Positions 17,006 to 26,751 of a stretch of DNA of 64,000 bases are shown here, piece after piece (position 1 is the first letter of the stretch; each line of letters opens with the position of its first letter). A model generated the notes under the pieces. That model worked only from the letters and a program-made list of their open reading frames with translations. It was not told the origin of the DNA and searched no databases. Origin of the DNA: Alistipes sp. (GTDB lineage Bacteria > Bacteroidota > Bacteroidia > Bacteroidales > Rikenellaceae). A program made the translations under genes and the position numbers. Where the stretch lies: the NCBI GenBank assembly GCA_020026435.1, contig JAHHQK010000007.1:9157-73156 (forward strand). The letters are read 5' to 3'.

Positions 17006-17764
17006 TTATTTTGCGAAACCTTTACCGATGGCGAGGAAGTCCTCGGCCTTGAGAGCGGCACCACCGATCAGACCACCGTCGACATCCTCCTTGGCGAAGA
17101 TCTCGGCAGCATTGGCGGGCTTGCACGAACCGCCGTAGAGGATCGGGCATTCCTGGGCTGCAGCACCGAACTTCTCGGCCAGCACCTTGCGGATGTAGGC
17201 GTGGATTTCCTGAGCCTGGTCAGCCGTGGCGGTCTTGCCCGTACCGATGGCCCAAACGGGCTCGTAAGCGATCACGAGGTTGGCGAACTGCTCCTCCGTG
17301 AGGTTGAAGATCACCTCCTCGAGCTGAGCCTTGACCACGTCGAAGTGTTTCTCGGCCTCGCGCTCCTCGAGGTTTTCACCTACGCAGTAGATCGGGGTCA
17401 GGTTGTTGGCATAGGCCTGGGCCATCTTCTTGTTGAGGGTCTCCGAAGTCTCGCCGTAGTACTGGCGACGCTCCGAGTGACCGAGGATCACGTATTTGCA
17501 ACCCAGCTCGGCGATCATCTGAGCCGAGATCTCACCCGTGTAGGCACCTTTGGTCTCGGTAGCGCAGTCCTGGGCACCCAGAGCTACGTCCGAACCCTTG
17601 AGCTGTTCGGCAACCATCGACAGATGGGTGAACGGGGGACATACGATGAAGTTTACGCACGAGCAAACCTCCTGACGGTTTGCCACTACGTTCTTAGCCA
17701 ATTCGGCACCCTCCGAAGGCAGGGTGTTCATTTTCCAGTTTCCGGCAACGATTTTCTTTCTCAT
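17006..17764 (-). CDS. tpiA: Triosephosphate isomerase
   Basis: 252 residues, the standard length. It interconverts dihydroxyacetone phosphate and glyceraldehyde 3-phosphate in glycolysis (cytosol). Visible are the substrate-binding NWKMN (Lys11), the catalytic His in ILGHSERR (about residue 96), the catalytic Glu in AYEPVWAIGTG (about 168) that begins the mobile loop, and the phosphate-binding LYGGSCKPAN and GLIGGAAL. It is transcribed alone, leftwards, and the nearest upstream gene is lysS 145 bp away on the same strand. Confidence 0.97.
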   Translation of the reverse strand: MRKKIVAGNWKMNTLPSEGAELAKNVVANRQEVCSCVNFIVCPPFTHLSMVAEQLKGSDVALGAQDCATETKGAYTGEISAQMIAELGCKYVILGHSERRQYYGETSETLNKKMAQAYANNLTPIYCVGENLEEREAEKHFDVVKAQLEEVIFNLTEEQFANLVIAYEPVWAIGTGKTATADQAQEIHAYIRKVLAEKFGAAAQECPILYGGSCKPANAAEIFAKEDVDGGLIGGAALKAEDFLAIGKGFAK

Positions 17765-17909
17765 AACCTTAATTTTTATTTGTTAAAATAACTATTTTTC
17801 AAATTTTTTCGCTCGATTTCTTCGGCAATCCGATTCCTGCATCCGGCTCAAGAACCTTCCTGGGATCGTATACTTTGAAATCAGCGTTTTTCCAGTGATC
17901 TCCGCGGAG

Positions 17910-19637
17910 TTACTCCTCCTGGCTGCACCACTTTTTCACCTCGTCCATCGAGGGGGCCTTTAGACCCAGCTTGTTCTTCTTGTTGAATCCGCAAAGATCG
18001 TTGAAGAACTTACCGGCGGAGAGCTTCTTGAGCGACTCTACCGTGATGTAACCCATCTTCTGGATGACGGGTACCCACTCTTCGGGGACACCGATCTCGG
18101 TGTATTTCTCCACGCTGTCGGCCACGACTTTCTTCTCGGGGCGCATCTGCGGGAAGAACAGTACATCCTGAATCGAGGGCTGGTTGGTCATGAACATCGC
18201 CAGACGGTCGATGCCGATACCCATACCCGAGCAGGAGGGCATACCGTACTCCAGGGCGCGGACGAAGTCCATGTCGATGAACATCGCCTCGTCGTCGCCC
18301 TTCTCCGACAGACGCAGCTGCTCCTGAAAACGCTCCAGCTGGTCGATCGGGTCGTTCAGCTCGGAGTAGGCGTTGCAGAGCTCCTTACCGTTGACAAACA
18401 GCTCGAAACGCTCCGTGAGGTCGGGGTTCTCTCTGTGACGCTTCACCAGGGGCGACATCTCGATGGGGTAGTCGGTGATGAACGTGGGCTGGATGAGATC
18501 CTCCTCGCAGTACTGGCCGAAAATGGCGTCGATGAGCTTGCCCTTACCCATCGTCTCGTCGATCTCGACATTCAGACGCTGGCAGGCCTCGCGCAGCTGC
18601 TCCTCGCTCTGACCCGTGATGTCGTATCCGGTTTTCTCGCGAATGGCGTCGGTCATCGACAGACGGCGGAACGGGGTCTTGAACGAAATGGGCTTGCCGT
18701 CGATCTCGATCTCGGTGGTGTTGTTCACGGCCATGCAGACCTTCTCGATCATCTTCTCCGTGAAGTCCATCATCCAGATGTAGTCCTTGTAGGCCACGTA
18801 GATCTCCATTACGGTGAACTCGGGGTTGTGCGTGCGGTCCATACCCTCGTTGCGGAAGTTCTTGCCGAACTCATATACGCCGTCGAAACCGCCGACGATC
18901 AGCTTCTTGAGGTACAGCTCGCTGGCGATACGCAGATACTGGTCGATGTCCAGGGCGTTGTGGTGCGTCGTGAACGGACGCGCGGCGGCGCCGCCGGGGA
19001 TGGGCTGGAGAATCGGGGTCTCCACCTCGAGGTATCCGCGCTCGTTGAAGTACTGGCGCATCGTCGAGATGATCTTGGCGCGTTTGACAAACACGTCGCG
19101 TACCTCAGGGTTGACGGCCAGGTCGACATAACGCTGGCGGTAGCGCACCTCGGGATCGGTGAAGGCGTCGAAGGTCTTGCCGTCCTTCTCCTTGACGATG
19201 GGCAGCGGGCGGATCGACTTCGAGATCACCGTGAATTTGTTGCAGTGTACCGACAGTTCACCGGTCTTGGTCAGGAAGGCGAATCCCTCGACACCGATGA
19301 AGTCGCCGATGTCGAGCAACTTCTTGAATACCGTATTGTAAAGCGTGGGGTCGCCCTCGGGGCATATGTCGTCGCGACGGATGTAGACCTGGATACGGCC
19401 CGTGTGGTCCTGCAATTCAAAGAAGGAGGCGCTACCCATGATGCGGCGCGACATGATGCGGCCGGCGATGCGTACCTCTTGGTAATTTTTCTGTTCGTCG
19501 TTATAATTCTCGGCGATTTCGCGTGCCGTTGCCGTCACTTCATAACGGGCAGCGGGGTAGGGGTTGATGCCCAGATCGCGGAGCGCCTTCAAAGACTGTC
19601 TGCGGAGCTGTTCCTGCTCGCTGAGTTCTATTGCCAT
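17910..19637 (-). CDS. lysS: Lysyl-tRNA synthetase, class II
   Basis: 575 residues. An N-terminal OB-fold anticodon-binding domain (about 55-165, [20 protein letters not shown]) precedes the class II catalytic core with motif 2 [15 protein letters not shown] and motif 3 [12 protein letters not shown]. It is slightly longer than the E. coli enzyme owing to about 70 C-terminal residues ([20 protein letters not shown]...), a tail also found in other Bacteroidota. It attaches lysine to tRNA-Lys in the cytosol. Confidence 0.97.
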   Translation of the reverse strand: MAIELSEQEQLRRQSLKALRDLGINPYPAARYEVTATAREIAENYNDEQKNYQEVRIAGRIMSRRIMGSASFFELQDHTGRIQVYIRRDDICPEGDPTLYNTVFKKLLDIGDFIGVEGFAFLTKTGELSVHCNKFTVISKSIRPLPIVKEKDGKTFDAFTDPEVRYRQRYVDLAVNPEVRDVFVKRAKIISTMRQYFNERGYLEVETPILQPIPGGAAARPFTTHHNALDIDQYLRIASELYLKKLIVGGFDGVYEFGKNFRNEGMDRTHNPEFTVMEIYVAYKDYIWMMDFTEKMIEKVCMAVNNTTEIEIDGKPISFKTPFRRLSMTDAIREKTGYDITGQSEEQLREACQRLNVEIDETMGKGKLIDAIFGQYCEEDLIQPTFITDYPIEMSPLVKRHRENPDLTERFELFVNGKELCNAYSELNDPIDQLERFQEQLRLSEKGDDEAMFIDMDFVRALEYGMPSCSGMGIGIDRLAMFMTNQPSIQDVLFFPQMRPEKKVVADSVEKYTEIGVPEEWVPVIQKMGYITVESLKKLSAGKFFNDLCGFNKKNKLGLKAPSMDEVKKWCSQEE

Positions 19638-19680
19638 TACTGTATATGTTTGATGTTTATTTCAAATAAATTAAATCGTG

Positions 19681-19688
19681 CAAAGTTA
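19681..19688 (-). promoter_or_regulatory. -7 box for lysS
   Basis: TAACTTTG on the minus strand fits TAnnTTTG and lies 43 bp before the ATG; no clear -33 TTTG is visible. Confidence 0.45.
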
Positions 19689-19721
19689 ATAAAAATCTCA
19701 GGAAAACCCGAATTTTTCATC

Positions 19722-20396
19722 TTATTTCGTCCCGCAGACCCGATCTCTCAGGCGGCGGTAGCACCACAGGGAGGCGGCACCCACGCCGATGCCCACCAGG
19801 GTTCCCCACACCAGATCCATCGGGAAGTGTTTGCCCAGATAGATGCGCGAATAGCAGATCACCACACACGATACGACCATCAGCCACCCGAACCATCGGC
19901 GGCGGATCACGCCCATCGACAATACGGCCAAAGCCACCACCGTCGAGGCATGGGCCGAGACTGTGCCGTAGTATCCGCCGACGGCCTCTATCGGGACGTG
20001 GACCTTGGGCGGAAGAGCCGTCCACCCGGCGGCCTCTTGCAGGGCGAGGGGCAGCTGGCGGAGTTTGTAAAGCGAGTCGGGGGTGATGTCCAGCCCTTCG
20101 AGCTCGGGGGTGAACATCGGACGCCAGCGGGGCGAGAATCCCTCCAGCAGTTCGCCGCACAGTCCGTTGGCCTTGAACACTCCGGCGATGATGTCCGACA
20201 GGCCCAGGGCCGCGGCCAACAGGAGGATGAAGATCACGAGGGCCTTCACCCCGTCCTTGCGCCATACCATCCACAGGATCAGCATATAGAGCGGAATCCA
20301 TATCGGGGTGTCCGATATGGTGAGCATCAGGCGGTCGATGGTCTCTTCGCCGTCGAAATTGAGGGCCAGGAACAGGTCGTGGTCGAAATCGTACAT
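19722..20396 (-). CDS. PAP2-family membrane phosphatase
   Basis: 224 residues with five to six membrane helices. The third phosphatase motif is intact (SRIYLGKHFPMD). The second reads GTVSAHAS instead of the usual SGH. The first (K-x6-RP) is weak: only RWRP is seen, and about 40 residues are inserted between it and motif 2 compared with common Bacteroidales homologues. The family removes phosphate from lipid phosphates such as undecaprenyl pyrophosphate at the outer face of the inner membrane. It lies 16 bp after the MBOAT gene, suggesting a link to lipid carriers or acylated envelope polymers. Confidence 0.8.
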   Translation of the reverse strand: MYDFDHDLFLALNFDGEETIDRLMLTISDTPIWIPLYMLILWMVWRKDGVKALVIFILLLAAALGLSDIIAGVFKANGLCGELLEGFSPRWRPMFTPELEGLDITPDSLYKLRQLPLALQEAAGWTALPPKVHVPIEAVGGYYGTVSAHASTVVALAVLSMGVIRRRWFGWLMVVSCVVICYSRIYLGKHFPMDLVWGTLVGIGVGAASLWCYRRLRDRVCGTK

Positions 20397-20412
20397 AATT
20401 TTGAGCAGTGTT

Positions 20413-21912
20413 TTAGAATTGGAAATAGATGAAAGGTTGTATGTCGCTGGATTTGGTCTGCATCACCACCCAGATCATCACCACGGTCATTGCCACCTGC
20501 AGGGCGAGCGGCGAGCGGATCACGGCCTTTTGGGCCAGACGGTCCGCACTTTGGGGCATCCAGTGCAGAAGGTATCCCAGGGCGATGAGCGAGAAGACCA
20601 CGGTGTAACCCTCCACCACCTGGAGGATTATCTGCGGGTGGAAATTCACGAAGATCTGATGCAGCATCAGCTCCACGGTCTGCATCGACTCGGCGCGGAA
20701 CATCAGCCACCCCAGGCAGACGATGTGGAACGTGAACACGATGCCGAACGGACGGCTCCACCAGTGCATGTCCCTGCCCTCGGCCTTGGCGCGGGGGTAG
20801 ATGCCCATCCAGAGCTTGTGGAGGGCGAGGGCCACGCCGTGGAGCGCACCCCAGAGTATGAATCTGATGGCGGCGCCGTGCCACAGACCGCCCAGGAGCA
20901 TGGTCAGCAGCAGGTTCACATATGTGCGGAGGCGGCCCTTGCGGTTTCCGCCGAGCGAGATGTAGAGGTAGTCGCGCAGCCAGGTCGAGAGGGAGATGTG
21001 CCAGCGGTGCCAGAACTCTGTGATGGTGGCCGACTTGTAGGGGGCGTCGAAGTTCTTCGGGAAGTGGAATCCCATCAGAAGGGCGATACCGATGGCCATG
21101 TCGGAGTATCCCGAGAAGTCGCAGTAGATCTGCAGGGCATAGCCGTAGATGCCCATCAGACACTCGAATCCCGAGTAGAGGAGCGGTTCGTCGAAGATAC
21201 GGTCGACGAAGTTCAGCGAGATGTAGTCCGAGATGATGGCCTTCTTGAAGAGTCCCGTCAGCAAGAGGAATACCCCCATGCCGAACATCTCGCGCGTGAT
21301 CTGCGGACGTTGGCGGATCTGGGGTATGAAGTCCCTGGCGCGGACGATGGGTCCGGCGACCAGCTGCGGGAAGAACGACAGGTAGAACAGATATTCCAAC
21401 CAGTTGTCCAGCGGGCGCATCTGCCGGCGGTAGATGTCGATCGTGTAGCTCATCGACTGGAACACGAAGAACGAGATGCCGACCGGGAGGAAGATGTTCT
21501 GGAACTGGAGAAATCCTTCGCCGAAGAGGTCGTTGGCGATCTGGATCAGAAAGTCCGTGTACTTGAAGTACCCGAGCATTCCGAGGTTAATGCCGACGCT
21601 CGCTACGACGAGTATGCGGCGCAGTACCGGACGTTGGAGCCGGTAGATGAGCCGGGCGATGATGTAGTCGCTCGTGGCGGCGAAGATCAGCAGCAGGAAG
21701 TAGATCCCGCTCGATTTGTAGTAGAAATAGAGCGAGAAGAGTATGACATAGACGATGCGCAACATCGTCGTGCGCTGCATCCTTCCGTAGATCGTGTAGA
21801 AGACGGCAAACAGGAACAGAAACAGTCCGCTGCTGAAGATCAGCGGCGACTGGCTGTCGTAGAGCAGTAGCGATTCCATCTTTCCGATCATTGCTTCGAA
21901 TCCTTCAATCAT
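20413..21912 (-). CDS. MBOAT (AlgI-type) O-acyltransferase
   Basis: 499 residues, multi-pass. It carries the MBOAT signature around the invariant His (GGLWHGAAIRFILWGALHG, about residue 345), plus FFPQLVAGPIVRA and FSGYSDMAIGIALLMGF, all typical of AlgI/DltB-like acyltransferases. These pass acetyl groups across the inner membrane to a partner that esterifies a polysaccharide or peptidoglycan. The gene overlaps the SGNH gene by 4 bp, matching the usual MBOAT-SGNH pair. The acceptor polymer is not identified here. Confidence 0.9.
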   Translation of the reverse strand: MIEGFEAMIGKMESLLLYDSQSPLIFSSGLFLFLFAVFYTIYGRMQRTTMLRIVYVILFSLYFYYKSSGIYFLLLIFAATSDYIIARLIYRLQRPVLRRILVVASVGINLGMLGYFKYTDFLIQIANDLFGEGFLQFQNIFLPVGISFFVFQSMSYTIDIYRRQMRPLDNWLEYLFYLSFFPQLVAGPIVRARDFIPQIRQRPQITREMFGMGVFLLLTGLFKKAIISDYISLNFVDRIFDEPLLYSGFECLMGIYGYALQIYCDFSGYSDMAIGIALLMGFHFPKNFDAPYKSATITEFWHRWHISLSTWLRDYLYISLGGNRKGRLRTYVNLLLTMLLGGLWHGAAIRFILWGALHGVALALHKLWMGIYPRAKAEGRDMHWWSRPFGIVFTFHIVCLGWLMFRAESMQTVELMLHQIFVNFHPQIILQVVEGYTVVFSLIALGYLLHWMPQSADRLAQKAVIRSPLALQVAMTVVMIWVVMQTKSSDIQPFIYFQF

Positions 21913-23750
21913 ATTCTGCTCCTGTTTGTTACGGTGAGGGTCAGTTCATGTCCCGAAACCGATCCGGGGAGCAGTTCCCGGCGGATTTTGGCCTTTTGGA
22001 GGGAGTCGATGACCGACTTGTGGTATTTGCGGCGGCGGGACTCGATGCGGCGCTGTTCGTAGACCTGTCTTGCGCCGCTGTTCAAGGCATCGAACAGGGC
22101 GTAGGCGATCCTCTGGCCACCCGCATAGTTGATGTGGGTGTAGTCCTTGCCGGCCCATCCGTTCTGGACGAACTGCTCCATGCCGCCCATCCGCTGCATG
22201 GCCTCGCTCGTGGGCCAGAAGGCCGCTTCGGCCGTCTGAGCCGCGTGACGCTGGCTCTGCATCATGTGGGGGATGGCATCCATCGGCTCGAACTCGCCGC
22301 TCTCGCCCTTGACCGAGCGCTCCGAGACGCCCAGCACCAGCACGGCCGCGTGCGGGAAGCACTCCCTGACGTAGGAGACCATCTTTACGATCTGCTCCGA
22401 GTAGGCTGTGTAGGCGTGTACGCCCTGCTGCATGATGTTGAGTCCGTACTGGAGGATGACCAGGTCGTATTGGAGGAATCCGTCGACCTGGGCATTGACC
22501 GAGGGGTTGGTTCGGAACATGGCCTGTCCGTTGTTGCTGCGTACCGAGTAGTTGTCGACCACCACGCCGTGACCCTCCTTTTCGAAGATCGCGCCGTAGC
22601 CCACGAATCCCTCCTCGCCGTCCGTGATCTTCATGGCCATGCGGTCGATGCGGTCGGCGCGGATCTCGATCTGACGCACGGCGGCATCGCCCTCCACCTC
22701 AAAGACATGGCGCAGGGAGTCGTTGACCTCCACCTCGATGTGGCTTGTGCGGGGGCTGATGAAGAACAGACGGGCCGTCGTGCACTCCTCCAGCCGCGGG
22801 CGGAAGTCGGTCATCGTCCATCGGCTCGATGCACCCTGCGAGGGGGCGCAGACCCATCCCGAGACATAGAAATTCTCGTTGAGCGGGGCGGGTGTACGTT
22901 TGTACTGCATGATGTTGTGGACGTTCCACCCCTTGGCCTCGGTCTTCACCGTGCGGCGGTAGGCCGTCAGCGGGGAGGAGAAGGGGGTGAATCCCGTGCC
23001 GCCACCGCCATAGACGCTCTGGAGGCGTTCTCGGAGGTCGGCCGTCAGAATGTCGCCCTCGATGAACGAGTCGCCCAGGACGGCGATGCGCACCGGGCGG
23101 TTGGCCCTGAGCAGGGTGTCGTAGAAGGCCTTCATGGCCTGTCGGGGGCTGTAATCCTCGATGGGGGTCTCACCCGATGAGAGCATTGCGTGGCCCAGGG
23201 GTTTTACGCCCTTGTGTTTGGCCTTGCGCTCTGCGGGCATGGTTTTGGGGCGGTGGGCGGCCGTGTCCCGGAACGGGTGTCGGTCATCCGAGGCGGTTGC
23301 TTTGTCTGCCTCTCCGTGTCTAGAGGGGCGGGCATCGGCCTTGAGGTCCGTTGCCGGGGCGGATTTCTTCGGAAGGGTGACTTCGGGGGCCGGATCGGTC
23401 TTGGGGGTCGAGATGTCCCAGGTGTAGGTCAGCTCGGGACGCTCGTTTGTGGGACGGGCCTCGGTCCGGGTTTTGGCCGAGGCGATGCGCTCGGTGACGG
23501 CCTTCATGTCGACCTCGAATTCCCGGGCGTCGAACAACTCCGCCCCGGCCTCCGGCTTGGAGGCTGAGGAGGATGATGCCGCGGTCCGGTCATCGAAGGT
23601 GACCAGGTCGGAGAGGATGTTGGCACGACGTAGCTTCACCCCGAGGATCGTTTGCGGGGGGATGAAGGCGATGAGTATGAGTGCCAGTATGAGTGCCCAA
23701 ATGGCTTTGCAGCCCCGGGAGGAATAGTCTGTCGGGTTTTGTTGAGGCAT
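21909..23750 (-). CDS. SGNH/GDSL-type O-acetyltransferase partner
   Basis: 613 residues: an N-terminal membrane anchor (about 14-32), a long low-complexity linker (about 45-200), then an SGNH fold. Block I is AVLGDSFIEGDI, with the catalytic Ser in GDS; the block III Asn is likely in LVILQYGLNIM, and block V is DYTHINYAGG with the Asp/His pair. A jelly-roll insert lies between blocks I and III (about 270-420). Such periplasmic proteins take acetyl groups from the MBOAT partner encoded next. The preceding metallopeptidase gene ends 7 bp upstream. Confidence 0.85.
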   Translation of the reverse strand: MPQQNPTDYSSRGCKAIWALILALILIAFIPPQTILGVKLRRANILSDLVTFDDRTAASSSSASKPEAGAELFDAREFEVDMKAVTERIASAKTRTEARPTNERPELTYTWDISTPKTDPAPEVTLPKKSAPATDLKADARPSRHGEADKATASDDRHPFRDTAAHRPKTMPAERKAKHKGVKPLGHAMLSSGETPIEDYSPRQAMKAFYDTLLRANRPVRIAVLGDSFIEGDILTADLRERLQSVYGGGGTGFTPFSSPLTAYRRTVKTEAKGWNVHNIMQYKRTPAPLNENFYVSGWVCAPSQGASSRWTMTDFRPRLEECTTARLFFISPRTSHIEVEVNDSLRHVFEVEGDAAVRQIEIRADRIDRMAMKITDGEEGFVGYGAIFEKEGHGVVVDNYSVRSNNGQAMFRTNPSVNAQVDGFLQYDLVILQYGLNIMQQGVHAYTAYSEQIVKMVSYVRECFPHAAVLVLGVSERSVKGESGEFEPMDAIPHMMQSQRHAAQTAEAAFWPTSEAMQRMGGMEQFVQNGWAGKDYTHINYAGGQRIAYALFDALNSGARQVYEQRRIESRRRKYHKSVIDSLQKAKIRRELLPGSVSGHELTLTVTNRSRI

Positions 23751-23757
23751 GGAAATC

Positions 23758-24513
23758 TTATTCGCGACGGCCGAGGATCATAAACACATAGTAAAGCACC
23801 GAAGCGATGGCACTCAGCGCAGCCACCAGATAGGTGCGAGCGGCCCAGCTCAGGGCCTCGCGGGCCTGTACCAGCTGTCCTTCCTGCATCGTGCGGCTGA
23901 CCTTGAGCCACTCCAGGGCGCGGGCCGAGGCGTTGTACTCCACCGGGAGGGTGACGATCGAGAAGAGGGCCGACATGGCGATCATGCCCACACCGATCCA
24001 GCATACCAGGGCGTTGTTGGTCGAGGCCAGGAGGACCATACCCAGGAGGATGACCCACATCGAGGCCGACGAGGCGAACTGCACGACGGGAACCAGCTGC
24101 GAGCGCAGAATCAGGGGAGCATATCCCTGGGCGTGCTGCACGGCGTGGCCGCATTCGTGGGCGGCGACGGCAGCGGCGGCGACACTGGTCGAGGAGTAGA
24201 CCGAATCGCTCAGATTGACGGTCATGGTCTGCGGGTTGAAGTGGTCGGTGAGGCTGCCGCTCACGTGGGTGACCTTCACGTTATGTATGTTGTGGTCACG
24301 GAGCATCTTCTCGGCGACCTCCGCACCGGTCAATCCTCCGGGAAACTGCACGCGCGAGTATTTCTTGAAGACCGACTGCAGGCGGGCCTGTACCAGATAA
24401 CCGGCGATACCGATGACGATGATCAGGAGAAACATACCCATCTGTGCTCCCGAGTAGGAGGCGTGGTGGGCCTGCTGGCCGTAGTCGTATCCGGCGTAAA
24501 GCAATGAAATCAT
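23758..24513 (-). CDS. Neutral zinc metallopeptidase (YugP family)
   Basis: 251 residues if started at MISLLYAGYDYG; an earlier in-frame ATG would add 18 polar residues not seen in the family. One helix near residues 25-45, then the zincin motif HECGHAVQH (about residue 125), and two or three helices near the C-terminus. It belongs to the DUF230/YugP-type membrane metallopeptidases; substrate unknown. It heads a leftward run with SGNH, MBOAT and PAP2 genes with very short gaps. Confidence 0.85.
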   Translation of the reverse strand: MISLLYAGYDYGQQAHHASYSGAQMGMFLLIIVIGIAGYLVQARLQSVFKKYSRVQFPGGLTGAEVAEKMLRDHNIHNVKVTHVSGSLTDHFNPQTMTVNLSDSVYSSTSVAAAAVAAHECGHAVQHAQGYAPLILRSQLVPVVQFASSASMWVILLGMVLLASTNNALVCWIGVGMIAMSALFSIVTLPVEYNASARALEWLKVSRTMQEGQLVQAREALSWAARTYLVAALSAIASVLYYVFMILGRRE

Positions 24514-24688
24514 AGGTTGTAACATAAGTTTGTCCAATGTTTTGTGCGGAAGATCCTCTGCCTTCACCCATCGGGGAAGGTCTTGGACGGGATCGGTCCG
24601 CGGGTTAAACTTCGTGTCCTTGTCTTCGGGCGGTGTCGGGCCTTATGGGGCTGCGGCCCGGGCGTCTTCCCGACCTCGTAGATAAGGA

Positions 24689-25432
24689 CTATTTGCGGTA
24701 GGTGTAGAATGCTCCGGCCTGCTGGGCGGGCATCAGCACCATATCATTAACGTTCATGTGGGCGGGTAATTGTGCCGCCCATGCAATTGCCTCGGCAATA
24801 TCGTCGCCCGTGAGGGGCTCCACGCCGCGGTAAACGCCTGCGGCACGGGTCTTGTCGCCGTGGAAACGCACCTCGGAGAATTCCGTTTCGACCATTCCGG
24901 GTCGGATCTCCGTGACCTTGATCCCCGACGAGAGCAGATCGGCGCGCATCGATTGCGAGAGGGCGTGTACGGCGTGTTTCGAGGCGCAGTAGACCGCACC
25001 GTTCTCGTAGGCTTCGGTTCCGGCGATCGACCCCAGGTTGATGATGTGGCCGTGACCCGCGCTGACCATCTTGGGCGAGATGACGCGTGTGACGTATAGC
25101 AGACCCTTGACATTGGTGTCGATCATTGCGTCCCAGTCCTCGGTCGATCCCCGGTCGATGTGTTCCAGACCGGCTGCCAGACCCGCATTGTTGACCAGAA
25201 GGTCTACACGCTCGATGGGCGAGAGCATCTCCTCGACCCGGAGACGGTCGCGGACATCGAAGCACAGCGTCCGGCATTCGCCGCCTGCCGCCTCGATCTC
25301 CTTACGCAGTTCCTCAAGACGCTCGGCGCGGCGTCCCGTGGCGATTATGGCATATCCTTCGCGGGCCAGACGCAGGGCGGTGGCTCGTCCGATGCCCGAA
25401 GTGGCACCTGTGATTAAGGCTTGTTTTTTCAT
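24689..25432 (-). CDS. Short-chain dehydrogenase (YdfG-like)
   Basis: 247 residues from MKKQALITG; a start seven codons earlier is less likely. Rossmann motif TGATSGIG (about 8-15), a basic TGRRAER that favours NADP(H), NNAG (about 85), the catalytic Ser in LGSIAGTEA and YCASK (Tyr/Lys). The sequence resembles YdfG-type NADP-dependent 3-hydroxy-acid dehydrogenases; the true substrate cannot be told. TATTTTTG at 25451-25458 on the minus strand is a possible -7 box. Confidence 0.9.
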   Translation of the reverse strand: MKKQALITGATSGIGRATALRLAREGYAIIATGRRAERLEELRKEIEAAGGECRTLCFDVRDRLRVEEMLSPIERVDLLVNNAGLAAGLEHIDRGSTEDWDAMIDTNVKGLLYVTRVISPKMVSAGHGHIINLGSIAGTEAYENGAVYCASKHAVHALSQSMRADLLSSGIKVTEIRPGMVETEFSEVRFHGDKTRAAGVYRGVEPLTGDDIAEAIAWAAQLPAHMNVNDMVLMPAQQAGAFYTYRK

Positions 25433-25506
25433 AATTGTAGGTTCTTTGGGCAAAAATACGAAATTATTGTGTTACTTTGCATAAACATTCCGCAAAATAA
25501 AGATTT

Positions 25507-26751
25507 GTGAACCTAGCATTTTTCATAGCACGACGCATCACGCAAGCCGACGCCGGCGAAAAATCCGGTATCATGGAGCGTATAGCAGTGGTCTCGGTGG
25601 CGTTGAGTGTGATGGTGATGATCCTTTCGCTGGCCGTGATGATCGGATTCAAGCGGGAGGTGCCGCGCAAGCTGATGGCCTTCTCCTCCCACGTCACCCT
25701 CTGCGAACGCCGCTCGCTGCACGCCCCCGACGCCTCGTCGCTGCACCGCACCCCTTCGCTGGAGCGCATGATCCGCTCCATCGACGGATTCCGCCGGATG
25801 AGTGTCTATGCCTGCCGCGGGGGTATCGTCCGCACGCCGGATGCCGTGGAGGGGGTCCTCCTCAAGGGGGTGGACCGCGATTTCGACTGGCAGCACTTCG
25901 GCAACTGGCTCGTGAGGGGCAGTCTGCCGCGCGTGGGCGATTCGATCCGTACCAAGGATATACTCCTCTCCGAGAACCTCTCGCGCAAGCTGATGCTCGA
26001 TGTGGGCGACAAGGTCGAGATGCTTTTTGTGGAGGGGGACGCCCGTCCGCGCCGCGACCGCTTCAAGGTGTCGGGCATCTATTCCTCGGGACTGGAGGAG
26101 ATGGATCGGAGGATGGTGCTCACTGACCTGCGCAACGTACAGCGGCTCGCCTCGTGGGAAAGAGACCAGGTCTCGGGCTACGACATCATGCTCGACGACG
26201 GGGAGCTGGCACCCCGCTTTGCCGACGAGCTGAACGACCGCCTCTTCTACGACGACGCCCCCGAGAGCATCAACCTGGCGGCAAGCAGCATCCAGCAGCA
26301 GTTCCCCAACATCTTCGACTGGCTCAAGGCCCACAATGTCAACGGGGCGGTGATCCTGGTGATCATGCTGGTGGTGGCGTTCTTCTCGATGGCCTCAGCC
26401 CTGCTGGTCCTGGTGCTTGAACGCACGCGCATGATCGGCCTTTTGAAGGCCCTGGGCATGGGCAACGGCCCGATCCGCAAAATATTCCTCTACCGTTCGG
26501 CGTTTATTGTGGTGAGGGGCCTCATGTGGGGCAACCTGATCGGCGGAGGACTGTGCCTGTTGCAGGCGACGACCCACCTGGTGCGGCTCAGTTCCGAGGG
26601 TTATATCCTTTCGGAGGTTCCCGTGGCCGTGGAGGCGTGGTGGTGGCTGCTGCTCAATGCGGGATTCATGGTGGCGATAGTCCTGTTGCTGATAGTCCCC
26701 GCCTCGATCGTTACAAGTGTCAAACCCGATGAAACAATAAGATACGAATAA
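25507..26751 (+). CDS. FtsX-like ABC permease (LolC/E type)
   Basis: 414 residues with a GTG start. One helix near 25-50 (VALSVMVMILSLAVMIGF), a large periplasmic MacB-like domain (about 60-265) and three C-terminal helices (about 275-410) give the LolC/LolE layout. Those permeases extract lipoproteins or move other envelope cargo with a LolD-type ATPase. No ATPase gene is adjacent, so the partner must be elsewhere. Its stop overlaps the ubiE start by 1 bp (TAATG). Confidence 0.85.
   Translation: MNLAFFIARRITQADAGEKSGIMERIAVVSVALSVMVMILSLAVMIGFKREVPRKLMAFSSHVTLCERRSLHAPDASSLHRTPSLERMIRSIDGFRRMSVYACRGGIVRTPDAVEGVLLKGVDRDFDWQHFGNWLVRGSLPRVGDSIRTKDILLSENLSRKLMLDVGDKVEMLFVEGDARPRRDRFKVSGIYSSGLEEMDRRMVLTDLRNVQRLASWERDQVSGYDIMLDDGELAPRFADELNDRLFYDDAPESINLAASSIQQQFPNIFDWLKAHNVNGAVILVIMLVVAFFSMASALLVLVLERTRMIGLLKALGMGNGPIRKIFLYRSAFIVVRGLMWGNLIGGGLCLLQATTHLVRLSSEGYILSEVPVAVEAWWWLLLNAGFMVAIVLLLIVPASIVTSVKPDETIRYE

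Noticed and set aside
18435..20432. A 665-codon plus-strand frame opposite lysS and the PAP2 gene
   Set aside because: Antisense to two well-supported genes and spans their boundary; its composition is that of a shadow frame.
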